Source of the DNA: SAR324 cluster bacterium
GTDB lineage: Bacteria > SAR324 > NAC60-12
Length of the DNA: 58,217 nucleotides
Reading direction: 5' to 3'
Assembly (NCBI GenBank): GCA_014382365.1
Contig: JACNJW010000023.1
Span: 1 to 58,217, forward strand
Position 1 is the first letter of the stretch. The number at the start of each line of letters is the position of its first letter. The translations under genes and the position numbers were made by a program. The notes beneath the pieces were generated by a model. The model was not told where the DNA came from and ran no database searches. It saw only the letters and a list, made by a program, of their open reading frames with translations. Shown in pieces: positions 26,034 through 34,825 of the stretch.

Positions 26034-26675
26034 ATGTATTTAATAAAAACATTGCTGTTGTCAGCTTTTTTTATTTTAGGAAGCTTGGTCACTCACTTGC
26101 AGCAAGCAGGCGCTGAGGAAAGTTTTTTTAAAACCGAATCGATACGTCAGAAGCTATTTGGACGAATGGATGACAGGAAAAAGTCCAAACCCCTCCGTAC
26201 TATAAATGAGAACATCCTGATCGGAGTTTTCAGCAGAGTTTCAGACTCTGAAAGTGTGTGGGTTCGAATAGAGAGCCGGGCTGAATTCCGCAAATGGACA
26301 TTCAAACTATCAAAGCAAAATTTAAATCTAGCACGTCAGGAGGTACGTGTCTGGCTCAAAAATGTATCACCAAAACTTTCTGTCAGTCACGGTAAAGAAT
26401 ACAATGAGTGGTTCAGAAAAAAAGCTGCTTTTGAGATGCAGAAGATATTTTACAACAGGCAGGTAAGAATTAGTTTTGATTTCTCAGAGAATTTGTTCCG
26501 GCTGGACGGCATGATCTGGACAGGTGACACAAACATAAATATTTGGTTAGTCCGGAATGGTTGGTCATTTTATTTGCTGGATAATGAGCCACCTCCGGAA
26601 CATCAGGATTTCCTTGCTGCAGAAAATGAGGCCAAGCAACGCCAAGTAGGACTCTGGAAAGCAGAGTTACAATAG
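26034..26675 (+). CDS. Secreted staphylococcal-nuclease-like protein, probably catalytically degenerate
   Basis: 213 aa from the ATG at 26034, chosen because AAGGA lies 6 bp upstream and the product then begins with a signal peptide (MYLIKTLLLSAFF, cut near QAGAEE). An upstream in-frame start at 25974 is less likely. The C-terminal half has the SNase pattern: VWLKNVSPK in the place of IRLxGIDAPE, a FRxAAFEMQ-like helix, the LFRLDGMIW strand, and NIWLVRNGWSF, then an AExEAKQRQVGLW end. The catalytic Glu position appears to be Lys and the first Arg is not evident, so nuclease activity is doubtful. Confidence 0.7.
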   Translation: MYLIKTLLLSAFFILGSLVTHLQQAGAEESFFKTESIRQKLFGRMDDRKKSKPLRTINENILIGVFSRVSDSESVWVRIESRAEFRKWTFKLSKQNLNLARQEVRVWLKNVSPKLSVSHGKEYNEWFRKKAAFEMQKIFYNRQVRISFDFSENLFRLDGMIWTGDTNINIWLVRNGWSFYLLDNEPPPEHQDFLAAENEAKQRQVGLWKAELQ

Positions 26676-26726
26676 CTATTAAAATTTTATAAACAGCTTT
26701 TCCTTGTTGTTGAAGACAAAGTGAGA

Positions 26727-27518
26727 TTATTTAAATTTATGTCGTCTCCAGCGGTAGGGACTGTCGACAATGATTCCAGGCTCGGTTGCGGTTTCAAGGA
26801 TTTCCAGGCAATCCAGAAAAATTTGTTTTTGCTGGGCTCGATTATGTGCTTCACCCATTGCGTGGCCAAAAGGATATTTCAAGTGGTAAGTGCGCGGTGG
26901 CTTAACCGACTCTGTTACTTTTCTGACTATTGAGATTCCTACAGTTGAAATACCCTGTCTTTCTACTTCACGTTGAATCAGACCGACCGTCTGGTTGCAT
27001 AGGCCTCAGGCAGGTACTAATAAAGCTATATCGACTTGCTGTTGTTTGATTTCTTTTGCAGCTTTAACAGCACTTTTCTGGATCAACGTAGTCAGGTGAG
27101 GTTCTTCAATATGTCCCATAAAACTGTAATGAAATTGATTAGAAGGTCCGACAAGACCTTCAGCCTGCAGATCACGTAAGATCTCAAAAGGCAGGATCAG
27201 ATTTGGATCACGATCTGCATCACGGTGGTCATAATATTTATGTTCTATAATCAAATTTTCTGGTGCAACATCATGAGGTATGCGGCGAAAAGAACTGTCA
27301 CCATGCGGATCACTTAAATCAAAAGCTTTGTCAGTTTTCAACTGAATTCCGCCTGTTGTGAATAAGGCAATTTTGCATTCTGCCAGAGGTTTTTTGAGTT
27401 TGGTCCAGGGTACACGATCAAAGAGTACTGGTTTATAGCTTCGTGCCCAGTAATTTTTAACTACAGGTATTCGAAAAAGGGCTACCCATAGTTTGTCAAT
27501 AATAGTTTCTTTATTCAA
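26727..27518 (-). CDS. GrdB-family selenoprotein (glycine/sarcosine/betaine reductase selenoprotein B-like) with in-frame UGA
   Basis: 263 residues when the UGA at 27006-27008 is read as selenocysteine 171. The part before the UGA (170 aa) has the family core: ALFTTGGIQL, SDPHGDSSFRRIP, and NQFHYSFMGH near 128-137, ending in DIALLVPA. Translation then continues in the same frame as U171-G-L-C174-NQTVGLIQREVERQG, then GISIVRKVTE and PFGHAMGEAHN, to a TAA at 26727-26729. Cys-containing relatives carry a CxxC at this site, so this is a UxxC redox centre. A SECIS-like hairpin follows the UGA. No grdA, grdC or prd genes lie nearby, so it is unlikely to be classical glycine reductase; the substrate is unknown. 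Confidence 0.9.
26976..27008 (-). promoter_or_regulatory. Bacterial SECIS element of the GrdB-like gene
   Basis: On the minus strand, 12 nt after the UGA, there is a perfect 5 bp stem CAGAC / GTCTG enclosing the loop GGTCG (stem-loop at 26979-26993). The GGUC loop starts 17 nt after the UGA, the same distance as in the SelW-like gene. This matches the position where SelB recognises bacterial SECIS loops. Confidence 0.8.
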
Positions 27519-27541
27519 AATTATTTTTTAGAGTAAGTTTA

Positions 27542-28234
27542 GTGTCAATTAACGAAAATATAGCAAAAGTAAAACAGCAACTAAAACAAGCTGCAATTCA
27601 GTCTGGGCGTACTCCTGAAGACATCCGTCTGATTGCAGTCAGTAAAACAAAACCTGCTGAAATGATACAGGAGGCGCTGGCAACAGGGCAAACAGCATTT
27701 GGTGAAAACCGTATTCAGGAAGCACTTGGAAAAATCGAAGGACTGAGCAGTAATACTCAAATAGAATGGCATTTGATTGGCCACCTGCAAAAAAATAAGG
27801 TTAAATTCTGTCCCGGAAATTTTCAATGGATTCATTCTATTGATTCTATCGAATTGGCTGAAAAATTAGAAGCCCGTTGTGCTTTTTCGGCTAAGAAAAT
27901 TAATGTACTGATTCAGGTCAATCTATCCCGTGAAATCAGTAAATCCGGTCTTCAAAACTGGGAAGAGACATTACCTTTGGCAGAAAAACTACTGGCAGGA
28001 AAGTGGCTAAAATTTCGAGGCCTCATGATTATTCCTCCACCAGATCTTGGAGAACTTGCAACCCGTAAAATATATGAAAAAACCCGTAAATGGCGTGACC
28101 AGCTTCAGCAAAATTATGGGCAGCCTGATATCAATGAACTTTCAATGGGGATGACTGCTGATTATTTGTGGGCCATTCAGGAAGGTTCAACTATGATTCG
28201 TGTTGGAACAGCAATTTTTGGAAGGAGGAATTAG
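27542..28234 (+). CDS. yggS: YggS/PROSC-family PLP homeostasis protein
   Basis: 230 aa alanine-racemase-N-fold PLP carrier that buffers pyridoxal phosphate; no catalytic activity is known. The PLP lysine is in LIAVSKTKP (Lys36). FGENRIQEAL, WHLIGHLQKNK, HSIDS and the C-terminal LSMGMTADY with IRVGTAIFG complete the family pattern. The start is a GTG at 27542; the following SINENIAKVK matches family N-termini. Only 23 bp separate it from the divergent selenoprotein start, so each promoter must reach into the other gene. Confidence 0.95.
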   Translation: MSINENIAKVKQQLKQAAIQSGRTPEDIRLIAVSKTKPAEMIQEALATGQTAFGENRIQEALGKIEGLSSNTQIEWHLIGHLQKNKVKFCPGNFQWIHSIDSIELAEKLEARCAFSAKKINVLIQVNLSREISKSGLQNWEETLPLAEKLLAGKWLKFRGLMIIPPPDLGELATRKIYEKTRKWRDQLQQNYGQPDINELSMGMTADYLWAIQEGSTMIRVGTAIFGRRN

Positions 28235-28265
28235 GAGTCCAGTTAATTCATAGCAGATACGACTC

Positions 28266-28478
28266 CTATGAGTCACGCTGATGGCTGTACTCCAATTGCT
28301 CTACAAATTTGCGTTTGCTGAGATAATAATGCCAACTACAGCTAACTTGCCGCCAGATCTGTCTAACAAACAACACACTCAGAAAAATTAGACCTGGAAT
28401 TACAAAGAACTGATAGTCAATTAAGACACCAATGATTTCTTTTGTTTGGTAGTTCATGCGTCCGTCTCTTACCAACAT
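28266..28478 (-). CDS. Small single-pass membrane protein
   Basis: 70 aa, unrecognised. One hydrophobic helix (about residues 23-41, FFVIPGLIFLSVLFV) is followed by a basic, aromatic C-terminal tail. The start lies only 7 bp after the ispG stop on the same strand, which suggests real, coupled translation. An inner ATG (MNYQTKE) is an alternative start. The 3' end faces yggS. Confidence 0.5.
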   Translation of the reverse strand: MLVRDGRMNYQTKEIIGVLIDYQFFVIPGLIFLSVLFVRQIWRQVSCSWHYYLSKRKFVEQLEYSHQRDS

Positions 28479-28485
28479 AAGTTAG

Positions 28486-29655
28486 TTAATTCGCGGGGTC
28501 AACCCACTTTCCTTGTTGCTGAATTAGAGCAATTAAACGTTCAACAGCATTCTCAGCAGGAATGTTGCGTTCCACACAGAATTGGCCGTGATAAAGGCTT
28601 ATTTTCCCCGGTCCTGCACCTACATAACCAAAGTCAGCATCTGCCATTTCTCCGGGACCATTTACTATGCAACCCATGACTGCAATTTTGACTCCTTTAA
28701 GATGCGAGGTGCGTACTTTTATTTGTTCAGTCGTATTTTCCAGATCAAAAAATGTACGACCGCAAGAAGGACAGGAAATAAAATCTGCATGGTAAATCCG
28801 AGAACGGGTTGCCTGCAAAATAGACTGGGCCACTGGTATTTCGTTTTCTGCAGCTTCTGTCAGTGAGACCCGGATTGTGTCACCCAGGCCATCACAAAGT
28901 AAAGTGCCGATTCCCACTGCACTTTTTACACGTCCATCAAGATCATTCCCTGCTTCAGTGACCCCCAAATGCAATGGATAATACATCTCCTCTGAGTCCA
29001 TTGCATCTACAAGCAGCCGATAGGCCTGAATCATTACCAGTGGATTTGAGGATTTCATCGAAAGTACAGTTTGCTCAAACCCATGTTTTCTAAGAATGCG
29101 TAAATACTCCAAAGCAGATTCAACCATACCTTCAGGTGTATCACCAAAGCGATTCATTACACGATCAGAGAGGGAACCATGATTGGTTCCAATCCTTAAG
29201 GCACAGCGGTATTTTTTCAAGTTTTCAATCAAAGGAAGTAATTTTTCCTCTACACGCTCTAACTCTTCCTGATACTGACCATGACTATATTCTCGTATTT
29301 CAAATTTCTTGCGATCTACATAATTTCCCGGGTTGATGCGGACTTTTTCCACATGTTCACATACATTTATTGCCAGCTGAGGATTAAAATGGATGTCTGC
29401 AACCAGCGGTCGTTCGATCCCTCGCTTCTGCATCCCTTCACGAATTAAAGGCAGACTATCAACTGATTTTTGGTTGGGCACAGTTAAGCGGATGATTTCA
29501 CAATCAACATCGTCTAATCTGGATATTTCATCAACACAGGCTTCTACATCAGTAGTGTCAGAAGTCAACATTGACTGGATCCGAATTGGCTCAGATCCTC
29601 CAACCTTGAGTTTGCCGATTGCGATACAAGTCGTTTTACGTCTGGTGGGCAGCAA
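28486..29655 (-). CDS. ispG: 4-hydroxy-3-methylbut-2-enyl diphosphate synthase IspG
   Basis: Fe-S enzyme of the methylerythritol phosphate isoprenoid pathway. It is 389 aa, the short bacterial form. The N-terminal TIM barrel has the PIRIQSMLTSDT, VADIHFNP and KVRINPGN motifs. The cluster ligands are Cys295, Cys298 (CPSCGRT) and Cys329 in GCIVNGPGE, with catalytic Glu336. It is downstream of dgt (62 bp gap) and upstream of a small membrane protein. Confidence 0.97.
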   Translation of the reverse strand: MLPTRRKTTCIAIGKLKVGGSEPIRIQSMLTSDTTDVEACVDEISRLDDVDCEIIRLTVPNQKSVDSLPLIREGMQKRGIERPLVADIHFNPQLAINVCEHVEKVRINPGNYVDRKKFEIREYSHGQYQEELERVEEKLLPLIENLKKYRCALRIGTNHGSLSDRVMNRFGDTPEGMVESALEYLRILRKHGFEQTVLSMKSSNPLVMIQAYRLLVDAMDSEEMYYPLHLGVTEAGNDLDGRVKSAVGIGTLLCDGLGDTIRVSLTEAAENEIPVAQSILQATRSRIYHADFISCPSCGRTFFDLENTTEQIKVRTSHLKGVKIAVMGCIVNGPGEMADADFGYVGAGPGKISLYHGQFCVERNIPAENAVERLIALIQQQGKWVDPAN

Positions 29656-29717
29656 TTTATTATGTGATTTCAGGGTTTACTTAGCAAGCAATTTTAGATT
29701 TTAGTAACTTAACGATT

Positions 29718-31037
29718 TTAAAGTCTGTCGAAAACAGACCCATGTCCTGGCAGAAATAATCGTTCATAAAAACGGTTTGCATATTTGTCTGTCATACCGG
29801 CTATAAAATCACAGATAATTCTTTTTTGCTTCGGCTGACTTTTTGCGTTCTTCCATAAAACAAGAAAAGAAGAAGGCAAAAGCATCTCCGGTTCAGAAGA
29901 GAGCGCTTCAAAAAGTGCTAAAACTATCTTGCGTCCCCGGAAAGTAGCTGCCTGAACTGTATTGAGTTGAATTACATGTCGTGAAACGGTTTTTTTTAGT
30001 GATTTAAGGAATAATTCAGATTCTTCCGGAAGAACGGCATTCCATGCCAAAAGAGGTTCTTCAAAGACTTCATTAAACTTCAACTCTACAGAAGAAATCA
30101 ATGCATGAACTAGTGCTCCAACGGCTTGTTTGCGGTTATGTCCGGAGTTTTCTGTGCGTTGAAAAAGTTGCTTTTCAATTTGTAAAAGATTGTTTTTTTT
30201 AACCCATTTTGGATCTACATTTTGTACAACTTCCTGCCAATGTTCCTGGTCCAATAATTTTAATACCACACCATCTTCAAAATCATGAACACCGTAAGCA
30301 ATATCATCAGCCAAATTCATTAAGGAGGTGTCAAGAGCCTTATGCAAGGAAAAACCGTGTTTATGCTGTGAAGCAGGAGTATGTTCACAGAAATGTGTCT
30401 GATCTGAATCCGAAAGTGGTTCTACAATCCATTGCATTACATCCTGTTCAGAATCAAGATAACATTTGGGAGGATGCCAGTCTTCCATTGCCTGTGATTT
30501 TTCTGAACTGACATTAGTTGCGGCTAATTTAGTTCGTCGAAGGCTGGAAAATGGAACTGGATACTTTATTATTCCAAGTAAGGTGCGACGGGTTAGATCT
30601 AGGCCATGTTCCGGAGTGTGTGATTCCAATCTGGCTAAAATTCGCAAGGTCTGGCCATTTGCTTCAAACCCCCCAGAGCCTGACATTGCAAAATTTAGTG
30701 CAGTTTCACCACCATGTCCAAATGGTGGATGCCCTAAATCGTGTGCTAAGCCAGCTGTTTCTATACGTTCCAGTCTTGGAAGTAAATTTACATGCTGAGG
30801 AAATCTGTTCTGGAGGTTCAGAACTAAACCGCGCCCAATCTGAGCCACTTCCATGGAGTGCGTCAGACGAGTACGATGAAAATCACCTTCCAACACCCCT
30901 AGTATTTGTGTTTTTGCCTGTAATCTTCTGAAGGCAGAAGAATGAATAACTCGTGCTCTATCTCGCTCAAATTCCTCACGCGAATCTCCTGGCCTTTGCA
31001 CTCCTGAGGGGGCACGTCGTTCTTCCCAATTGTCCAT
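29718..31037 (-). CDS. dgt: dGTP triphosphohydrolase-like HD protein
   Basis: 439 aa dNTPase that removes the triphosphate of dGTP or related dNTPs. The HD metal site is evident: His60 in RLTHSMEV, His99-Asp100 in AGLAHDLGHPPFGH, with His103, and a late Asp in NLADDIAYGVHDFED. The N-terminus DRARVIHSSAFRRLQAKTQI is the family signature. It is longer than the 380 aa form, with an insertion near residues 165-215. First gene of the dgt-ispG minus-strand set. Confidence 0.93.
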   Translation of the reverse strand: MDNWEERRAPSGVQRPGDSREEFERDRARVIHSSAFRRLQAKTQILGVLEGDFHRTRLTHSMEVAQIGRGLVLNLQNRFPQHVNLLPRLERIETAGLAHDLGHPPFGHGGETALNFAMSGSGGFEANGQTLRILARLESHTPEHGLDLTRRTLLGIIKYPVPFSSLRRTKLAATNVSSEKSQAMEDWHPPKCYLDSEQDVMQWIVEPLSDSDQTHFCEHTPASQHKHGFSLHKALDTSLMNLADDIAYGVHDFEDGVVLKLLDQEHWQEVVQNVDPKWVKKNNLLQIEKQLFQRTENSGHNRKQAVGALVHALISSVELKFNEVFEEPLLAWNAVLPEESELFLKSLKKTVSRHVIQLNTVQAATFRGRKIVLALFEALSSEPEMLLPSSFLVLWKNAKSQPKQKRIICDFIAGMTDKYANRFYERLFLPGHGSVFDRL

Positions 31038-31217
31038 TCTACTGTTTCATGGAAGTTGTGATATTATAATTACAGCTAAATAATTGCTGTCTGAAATAGT
31101 AAGAATTGTAGCGTATTTCTACGAGATTTACACTTATAAAAGCTGATGTTTTTAACTGCTTTTTTTTAGCTGGACAGATTATCCAAACCACATTGAACTC
31201 TAAATTCCTAAATTCAC

Positions 31218-31245
31218 TTGTAATTTCTTGATATTGAACTAATAT
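31218..31245 (+). promoter_or_regulatory. Possible promoter for infA
   Basis: TTGTAA (31218-31223) and TAATAT (31240-31245) are spaced 16 bp apart, about 70 bp upstream of infA. It lies within the 276 bp dgt-infA divergent gap, which shows no other feature. Weak match; tentative. Confidence 0.3.
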
Positions 31246-31313
31246 TAGATTGTTAAATCTTTGAATGAGTCAAAGATTAAACATGATATTAATTCTGCAA
31301 AGGAGAATACCGT

Positions 31314-31529
31314 TTGAGTGAAGATAAACTAGAAGTTGAAGGAGTAGTTCTTGAATCCTCCAAAGGCATTTTTAGAGTAAAACTCGAAAATGACCATGTT
31401 GTTATTGGTCATTTGTCAGGAAAAATGAAAATGTATAAAATACGAGTTCTACCTGGCGACACAGTCACAATAGAACTTTCACCTTATGATTTGAAACGTG
31501 GAAGAATCGTTCGGCGTGAAAAAATATAG
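31314..31529 (+). CDS. infA: Translation initiation factor IF-1
   Basis: 71 aa single OB-fold protein that binds the A site of the 30S subunit. The motifs are unmistakable: [38 protein letters not shown], and [13 protein letters not shown]. The start is TTG at 31314, preceded by AAAGGAG about 9 bp upstream; no in-frame ATG exists nearby. argS follows after 104 bp. Confidence 0.97.
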   Translation: MSEDKLEVEGVVLESSKGIFRVKLENDHVVIGHLSGKMKMYKIRVLPGDTVTIELSPYDLKRGRIVRREKI

Positions 31530-31633
31530 CTTTATAGAAAATTTTGATAATAATTTCGTTTATAATGCTTAAAAGTTTTCTTGCTGAACCTTGTGAACAA
31601 TTAATCTTTCCAAGAAATAACGCTTGATCTTGG

Positions 31634-33388
31634 ATGAATATATTTGAAAATACAATCTGTTTTTGGACTGCAAAGGTTCTAAACACACTGGATGAAGCAG
31701 GGAATTGGGAATCAGCTGCACTAATTGGATTAGTTGAGCAACCACCCAATCCTGATTTAGGTGATTATGCACTACCCTGTTTCAGCTTTGCAAAAAAATT
31801 ACGACGTTCACCTGTTCATATTGCTGCTGAACTGGCAGAACTGCTTCAAGTTTTTATCTCCACAAACTCCCCCATTACTGCCATCCGGACTGAAGGTGCT
31901 TACCTGAATTTTACAGTTTCTGCTACTGTTATGGCAGAAGAATTACTTCCGGATATTTTCAGTGGACAGTTTTTCGAAACTCCCTCTAAAGTAACACGTG
32001 AACGAGTGATGATTGAGTATTCGCAACCAAATACTCATAAAGGATTTCACGTTGGCCACTTGCGAAATGTGGCACTTGGAGACAGCCTTTGCCGAATCTT
32101 TCGTTATAATGGCTACGATGTAGTAGGAGCAAACTACATTGGTGATGTTGGTGCACACATCGCAAAATGTTTGTGGTTTATTAGAAATCACAACACTGAA
32201 GAACCTCCGAAAAACTTGCGTGGTGAATGGCTGGGTACTATTTACAGCAAAGCTGTAATAAAGTTGGAGGAAGCTGAGGGCGAGGAGAAAATTAAGTTTC
32301 AGCAGGAAGTTAGTCAGATTCTTCAAAAACTTGAAGCAAAAGATTCCGAATACACTGCAGAGTGGTTAAAAACACGTGAATGGTCACTCTTGGATTTTGA
32401 GGAGATTTATGAATGGCTGGATGTTAATTTCGACCATGTCTTCTATGAGTCAGAGGTTGATGAAAAAGGCAGAAAAATTGTAATTGAAGGAGAAAAAAAA
32501 GGGGTTTTTAATAAATCTGAAGGCGCAATCGGAATTGATCTTGAAGATGAAAACCTTGGTTTTTTCCTTCTTTTGAAATCAGATGGTAACACCCTCTATT
32601 CGACCAAAGACCTTGCACTTGCACAACACAAGTTCGACAAATTTGGAGTAAAACGTTCAATTTATGTGGTTGGTGCAGAACAAACACTGCATTTTAAACA
32701 AGTTTTTGCCACACTAAAACGGATGGGTTATAAACAAGTTGGTCAGTGTTTTCATTTAGCATATGCACTGGTCATGCTGCCGGAGGGTAAAATGAGTTCC
32801 CGCGAAGGAAATGTAATTCTATTCTCACAATTACGCAGGGAAATTATTGAAAAAATTCAAGCTGTACATTTAAGTGAGCACCGAAATGATTGGAGTCCAA
32901 AGGAATTGAATGTTACGGCACAGAAAATAGCTGTAGCAGCAATTAAATACGGTATGCTAAATCAGGACACAAGCAAACAGATTATTTTTTCCATGGCCGA
33001 CTGGCTGGTGTCTGAAGGAGATACTGGAACCTATTTGGTTTATGCCTATGTCCGTATCCGCAGCATTGCCAGAGCCGTACCCCGTACTGTGATTACTGAT
33101 GTCGATTTTTCACTGCTGACTCATCCCAATGAAAAAAAACTATTACGGAAGATGCTCGATTTCAACAGAATAGTTTTTACTTCGGGTGAGCAATACCGCC
33201 CCTCGTTACTGGCTCGGATGTTGTATGAATTTTCTAAAGATTTCAGCAGAGCATACAATACTTGTTCTGTAAAGCATGCGGAGACTGAAATGTTACAGTC
33301 TGTACGTTTACTATTATTTCATTGTGTTGCTGAAACACTTCTTCAAGGACTTCATCTTCTTGGAATTACCCCTCCCGAAAGGATGTGA
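31634..33388 (+). CDS. argS: Arginyl-tRNA synthetase
   Basis: 584 aa class I synthetase. The N-terminal Add1 domain has the NPDLGDYALPCFSFAK motif. HIGH appears as HVGH at 139-142 (NTHKGFHVGHLRN) and the KMSKS equivalent as KMSS at 386-389. The C-terminal anticodon domain has the DTGTYLVYAYVRI stretch and ends in GLHLLGI. It is typical in length, and the KMSS variant is common in ArgRS. Confidence 0.97.
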   Translation: MNIFENTICFWTAKVLNTLDEAGNWESAALIGLVEQPPNPDLGDYALPCFSFAKKLRRSPVHIAAELAELLQVFISTNSPITAIRTEGAYLNFTVSATVMAEELLPDIFSGQFFETPSKVTRERVMIEYSQPNTHKGFHVGHLRNVALGDSLCRIFRYNGYDVVGANYIGDVGAHIAKCLWFIRNHNTEEPPKNLRGEWLGTIYSKAVIKLEEAEGEEKIKFQQEVSQILQKLEAKDSEYTAEWLKTREWSLLDFEEIYEWLDVNFDHVFYESEVDEKGRKIVIEGEKKGVFNKSEGAIGIDLEDENLGFFLLLKSDGNTLYSTKDLALAQHKFDKFGVKRSIYVVGAEQTLHFKQVFATLKRMGYKQVGQCFHLAYALVMLPEGKMSSREGNVILFSQLRREIIEKIQAVHLSEHRNDWSPKELNVTAQKIAVAAIKYGMLNQDTSKQIIFSMADWLVSEGDTGTYLVYAYVRIRSIARAVPRTVITDVDFSLLTHPNEKKLLRKMLDFNRIVFTSGEQYRPSLLARMLYEFSKDFSRAYNTCSVKHAETEMLQSVRLLLFHCVAETLLQGLHLLGITPPERM

Positions 33389-33496
33389 CAACACTCTTTG
33401 GAGGCCTTGCTGATTAATAACTTTATCACCTTTCTGCAAATAAAAATTTGTATAATTTTCTACAGAAATTGTCACATTTATCAGAAAATATCGGTA

Positions 33497-33904
33497 ATGC
33501 AAAAATGGCTTCTGATTCCGCTCATTGTCTTCTTATTGACTCCAGAATTGTCTGCAGACTATTTCAAATGGGAAATTCTCATATTCGACAAAGGTTACGG
33601 AACTGAGAGCCTCATTATTCCAGTTAATTCTGAAGGTCTCATCAAATCCATGGAGAATTTAGCTGAGTGCAGGATGGAAAGTTTCTGGACCAGCATAACA
33701 GCAGACCTACTGTTGGAAGGAAAAACTATAGTTTGTGTCAGTAAAAAAAATAACTTCAGAGTTAATGTCGTATGCAGTGATAATCACCGTAACCGCAAAT
33801 ACAACAAAGTAAAAGAATTATATCCAACTACAAAAGAAGGCATTCTGCTGAAACCTGAGCTTGGCAGTAACTCACCTTACCTTGAGTTGCGCTGTTATTT
33901 TTAA
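33497..33904 (+). CDS. Small secreted protein of unknown function
   Basis: 135 aa from the ATG at 33497, chosen because the product then begins with a signal peptide (MQKWLLIPLIVFLLTP, cut after LSA). The frame opens at 33398 but that N-terminus is not protein-like. The mature part of about 115 residues is charged and contains four cysteines (one each near CRM, VCVS, VVCSD and RCYF) that could form two disulfides. No family recognised. It lies 108 bp after argS and is convergent with the nucleosidase gene. Confidence 0.65.
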   Translation: MQKWLLIPLIVFLLTPELSADYFKWEILIFDKGYGTESLIIPVNSEGLIKSMENLAECRMESFWTSITADLLLEGKTIVCVSKKNNFRVNVVCSDNHRNRKYNKVKELYPTTKEGILLKPELGSNSPYLELRCYF

Positions 33905-33914
33905 AAATTAGAGC

Positions 33915-34610
33915 TTAAAATATAACTGCTAATATTCTCTGTACAGTCTGGTATGAAGTCTCTGCAGCATTTTTTAAAAAGTTAGAATTAAGTTTTTCTC
34001 CATTTGCTCCAGCTAAATCACTCAGGCAACGTACGACAAGAGTGGAAATCCCAAATTGTTCTGCAACCTGAGCAATTGCTCCTCCTTCCATTTCAACGGC
34101 TTGGGCATCCCACTTTTCAAAAAGTAACTCCCGAGTTTTCTCACACTGCAGAAAAATATCTCCAGTAAGTATTCTGCCCAGTTTCACATCCGGGAGTGCT
34201 GCCGTTATTATTGCTTTTATTTCCTGATTGAGTAAAAATTCAGGTCCATTTTTCGGACAGCCCATTGGAATATTGCCGGCACGGTAAACTGTAAGTTCCT
34301 TATCATTCAGGGCACCGTAATCGTACTGAATTAAAGATTCTGCAACAATAACTTCACCAATTTTCATTTGAGGATCAAGACCTCCGGCGACACCAGAAAA
34401 GATCAGCAGTTCGCATTCAAATACTTGAATCAGCAGCGTTGACGCCAGTGCAGCATTTACTTTTCCTAAACCACACTCAACCACAATCAGTTGATGTAAT
34501 GAGTGTTGGCTCTTAAAAAAAGTTCTTCCTCCAAGCTTTTGCCCTGAATCAGCAAGTAAATCAAAATGTTCTATTTCTTTTGGAATGGCACAAAGAATTC
34601 CTATTCTCAT
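33915..34610 (-). CDS. mtnN: 5'-methylthioadenosine/S-adenosylhomocysteine nucleosidase family protein
   Basis: 231 aa from the ATG at 34610 (MRIGILCAIPKEI); the frame extends to 34655 but would overlap the preceding small gene. The phosphorylase fold is clear: AIPKEIEHF with the N-terminal catalytic Glu, IFSGVAGGL, the ribose-binding AVEMEGGAIAQVA, and CLSDLAG with the catalytic Asp. It recycles MTA/SAH or, in close relatives, futalosine or adenosine; MTA/SAH is most likely. Downstream of a MurG-like and a small membrane protein gene. Confidence 0.9.
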   Translation of the reverse strand: MRIGILCAIPKEIEHFDLLADSGQKLGGRTFFKSQHSLHQLIVVECGLGKVNAALASTLLIQVFECELLIFSGVAGGLDPQMKIGEVIVAESLIQYDYGALNDKELTVYRAGNIPMGCPKNGPEFLLNQEIKAIITAALPDVKLGRILTGDIFLQCEKTRELLFEKWDAQAVEMEGGAIAQVAEQFGISTLVVRCLSDLAGANGEKLNSNFLKNAAETSYQTVQRILAVIF

Positions 34611-34636
34611 TTGCAAATCATAATCATGTAAGTATG

Positions 34637-34825
34637 TTATAAAAATTTTTGACAAATTGCCGGAAAATCTCTTTTTTTACACCATTCATATAACTTGCCG
34701 TTTCCAGCAGTACAGGATGTGAGGATAAATAGTAGTAACAAGATAGCAGAACACAAAATCCAATAAAATCGTGATTTTACTACCTGATCCCAAACAGAAT
34801 TAACTAGTTTTGTTTGTTCAACCAT
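34637..34825 (-). CDS. Small membrane protein coupled to the MurG-like gene
   Basis: 62 aa. A hydrophobic helix spans about 20-38 (FYWILCSAILLLLFILTSC), followed by a charged tail with three more cysteines and a basic end. Its ATG overlaps the MurG-like stop by one base (TAATG on the minus strand), strong evidence of translational coupling. The SCTA after the helix might be a lipobox, but the helix is far from the N-terminus. Function unknown. Confidence 0.55.
   Translation of the reverse strand: MVEQTKLVNSVWDQVVKSRFYWILCSAILLLLFILTSCTAGNGKLYEWCKKRDFPAICQKFL

Noticed and set aside
27006..27518. Reading the GrdB-like gene as a complete 170 aa protein or a pseudogene
   Set aside because: Homologous sequence continues in the same frame past the UGA, the UGA falls on the redox Cys position, and a GGUC hairpin follows it; there is no frameshift.
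28233..28267. AGGAGTC/GACTCCT inverted repeat between yggS and the small membrane gene
   Set aside because: The two arms are 21 nt apart and there is no T-run on either side, so I do not call it a terminator.
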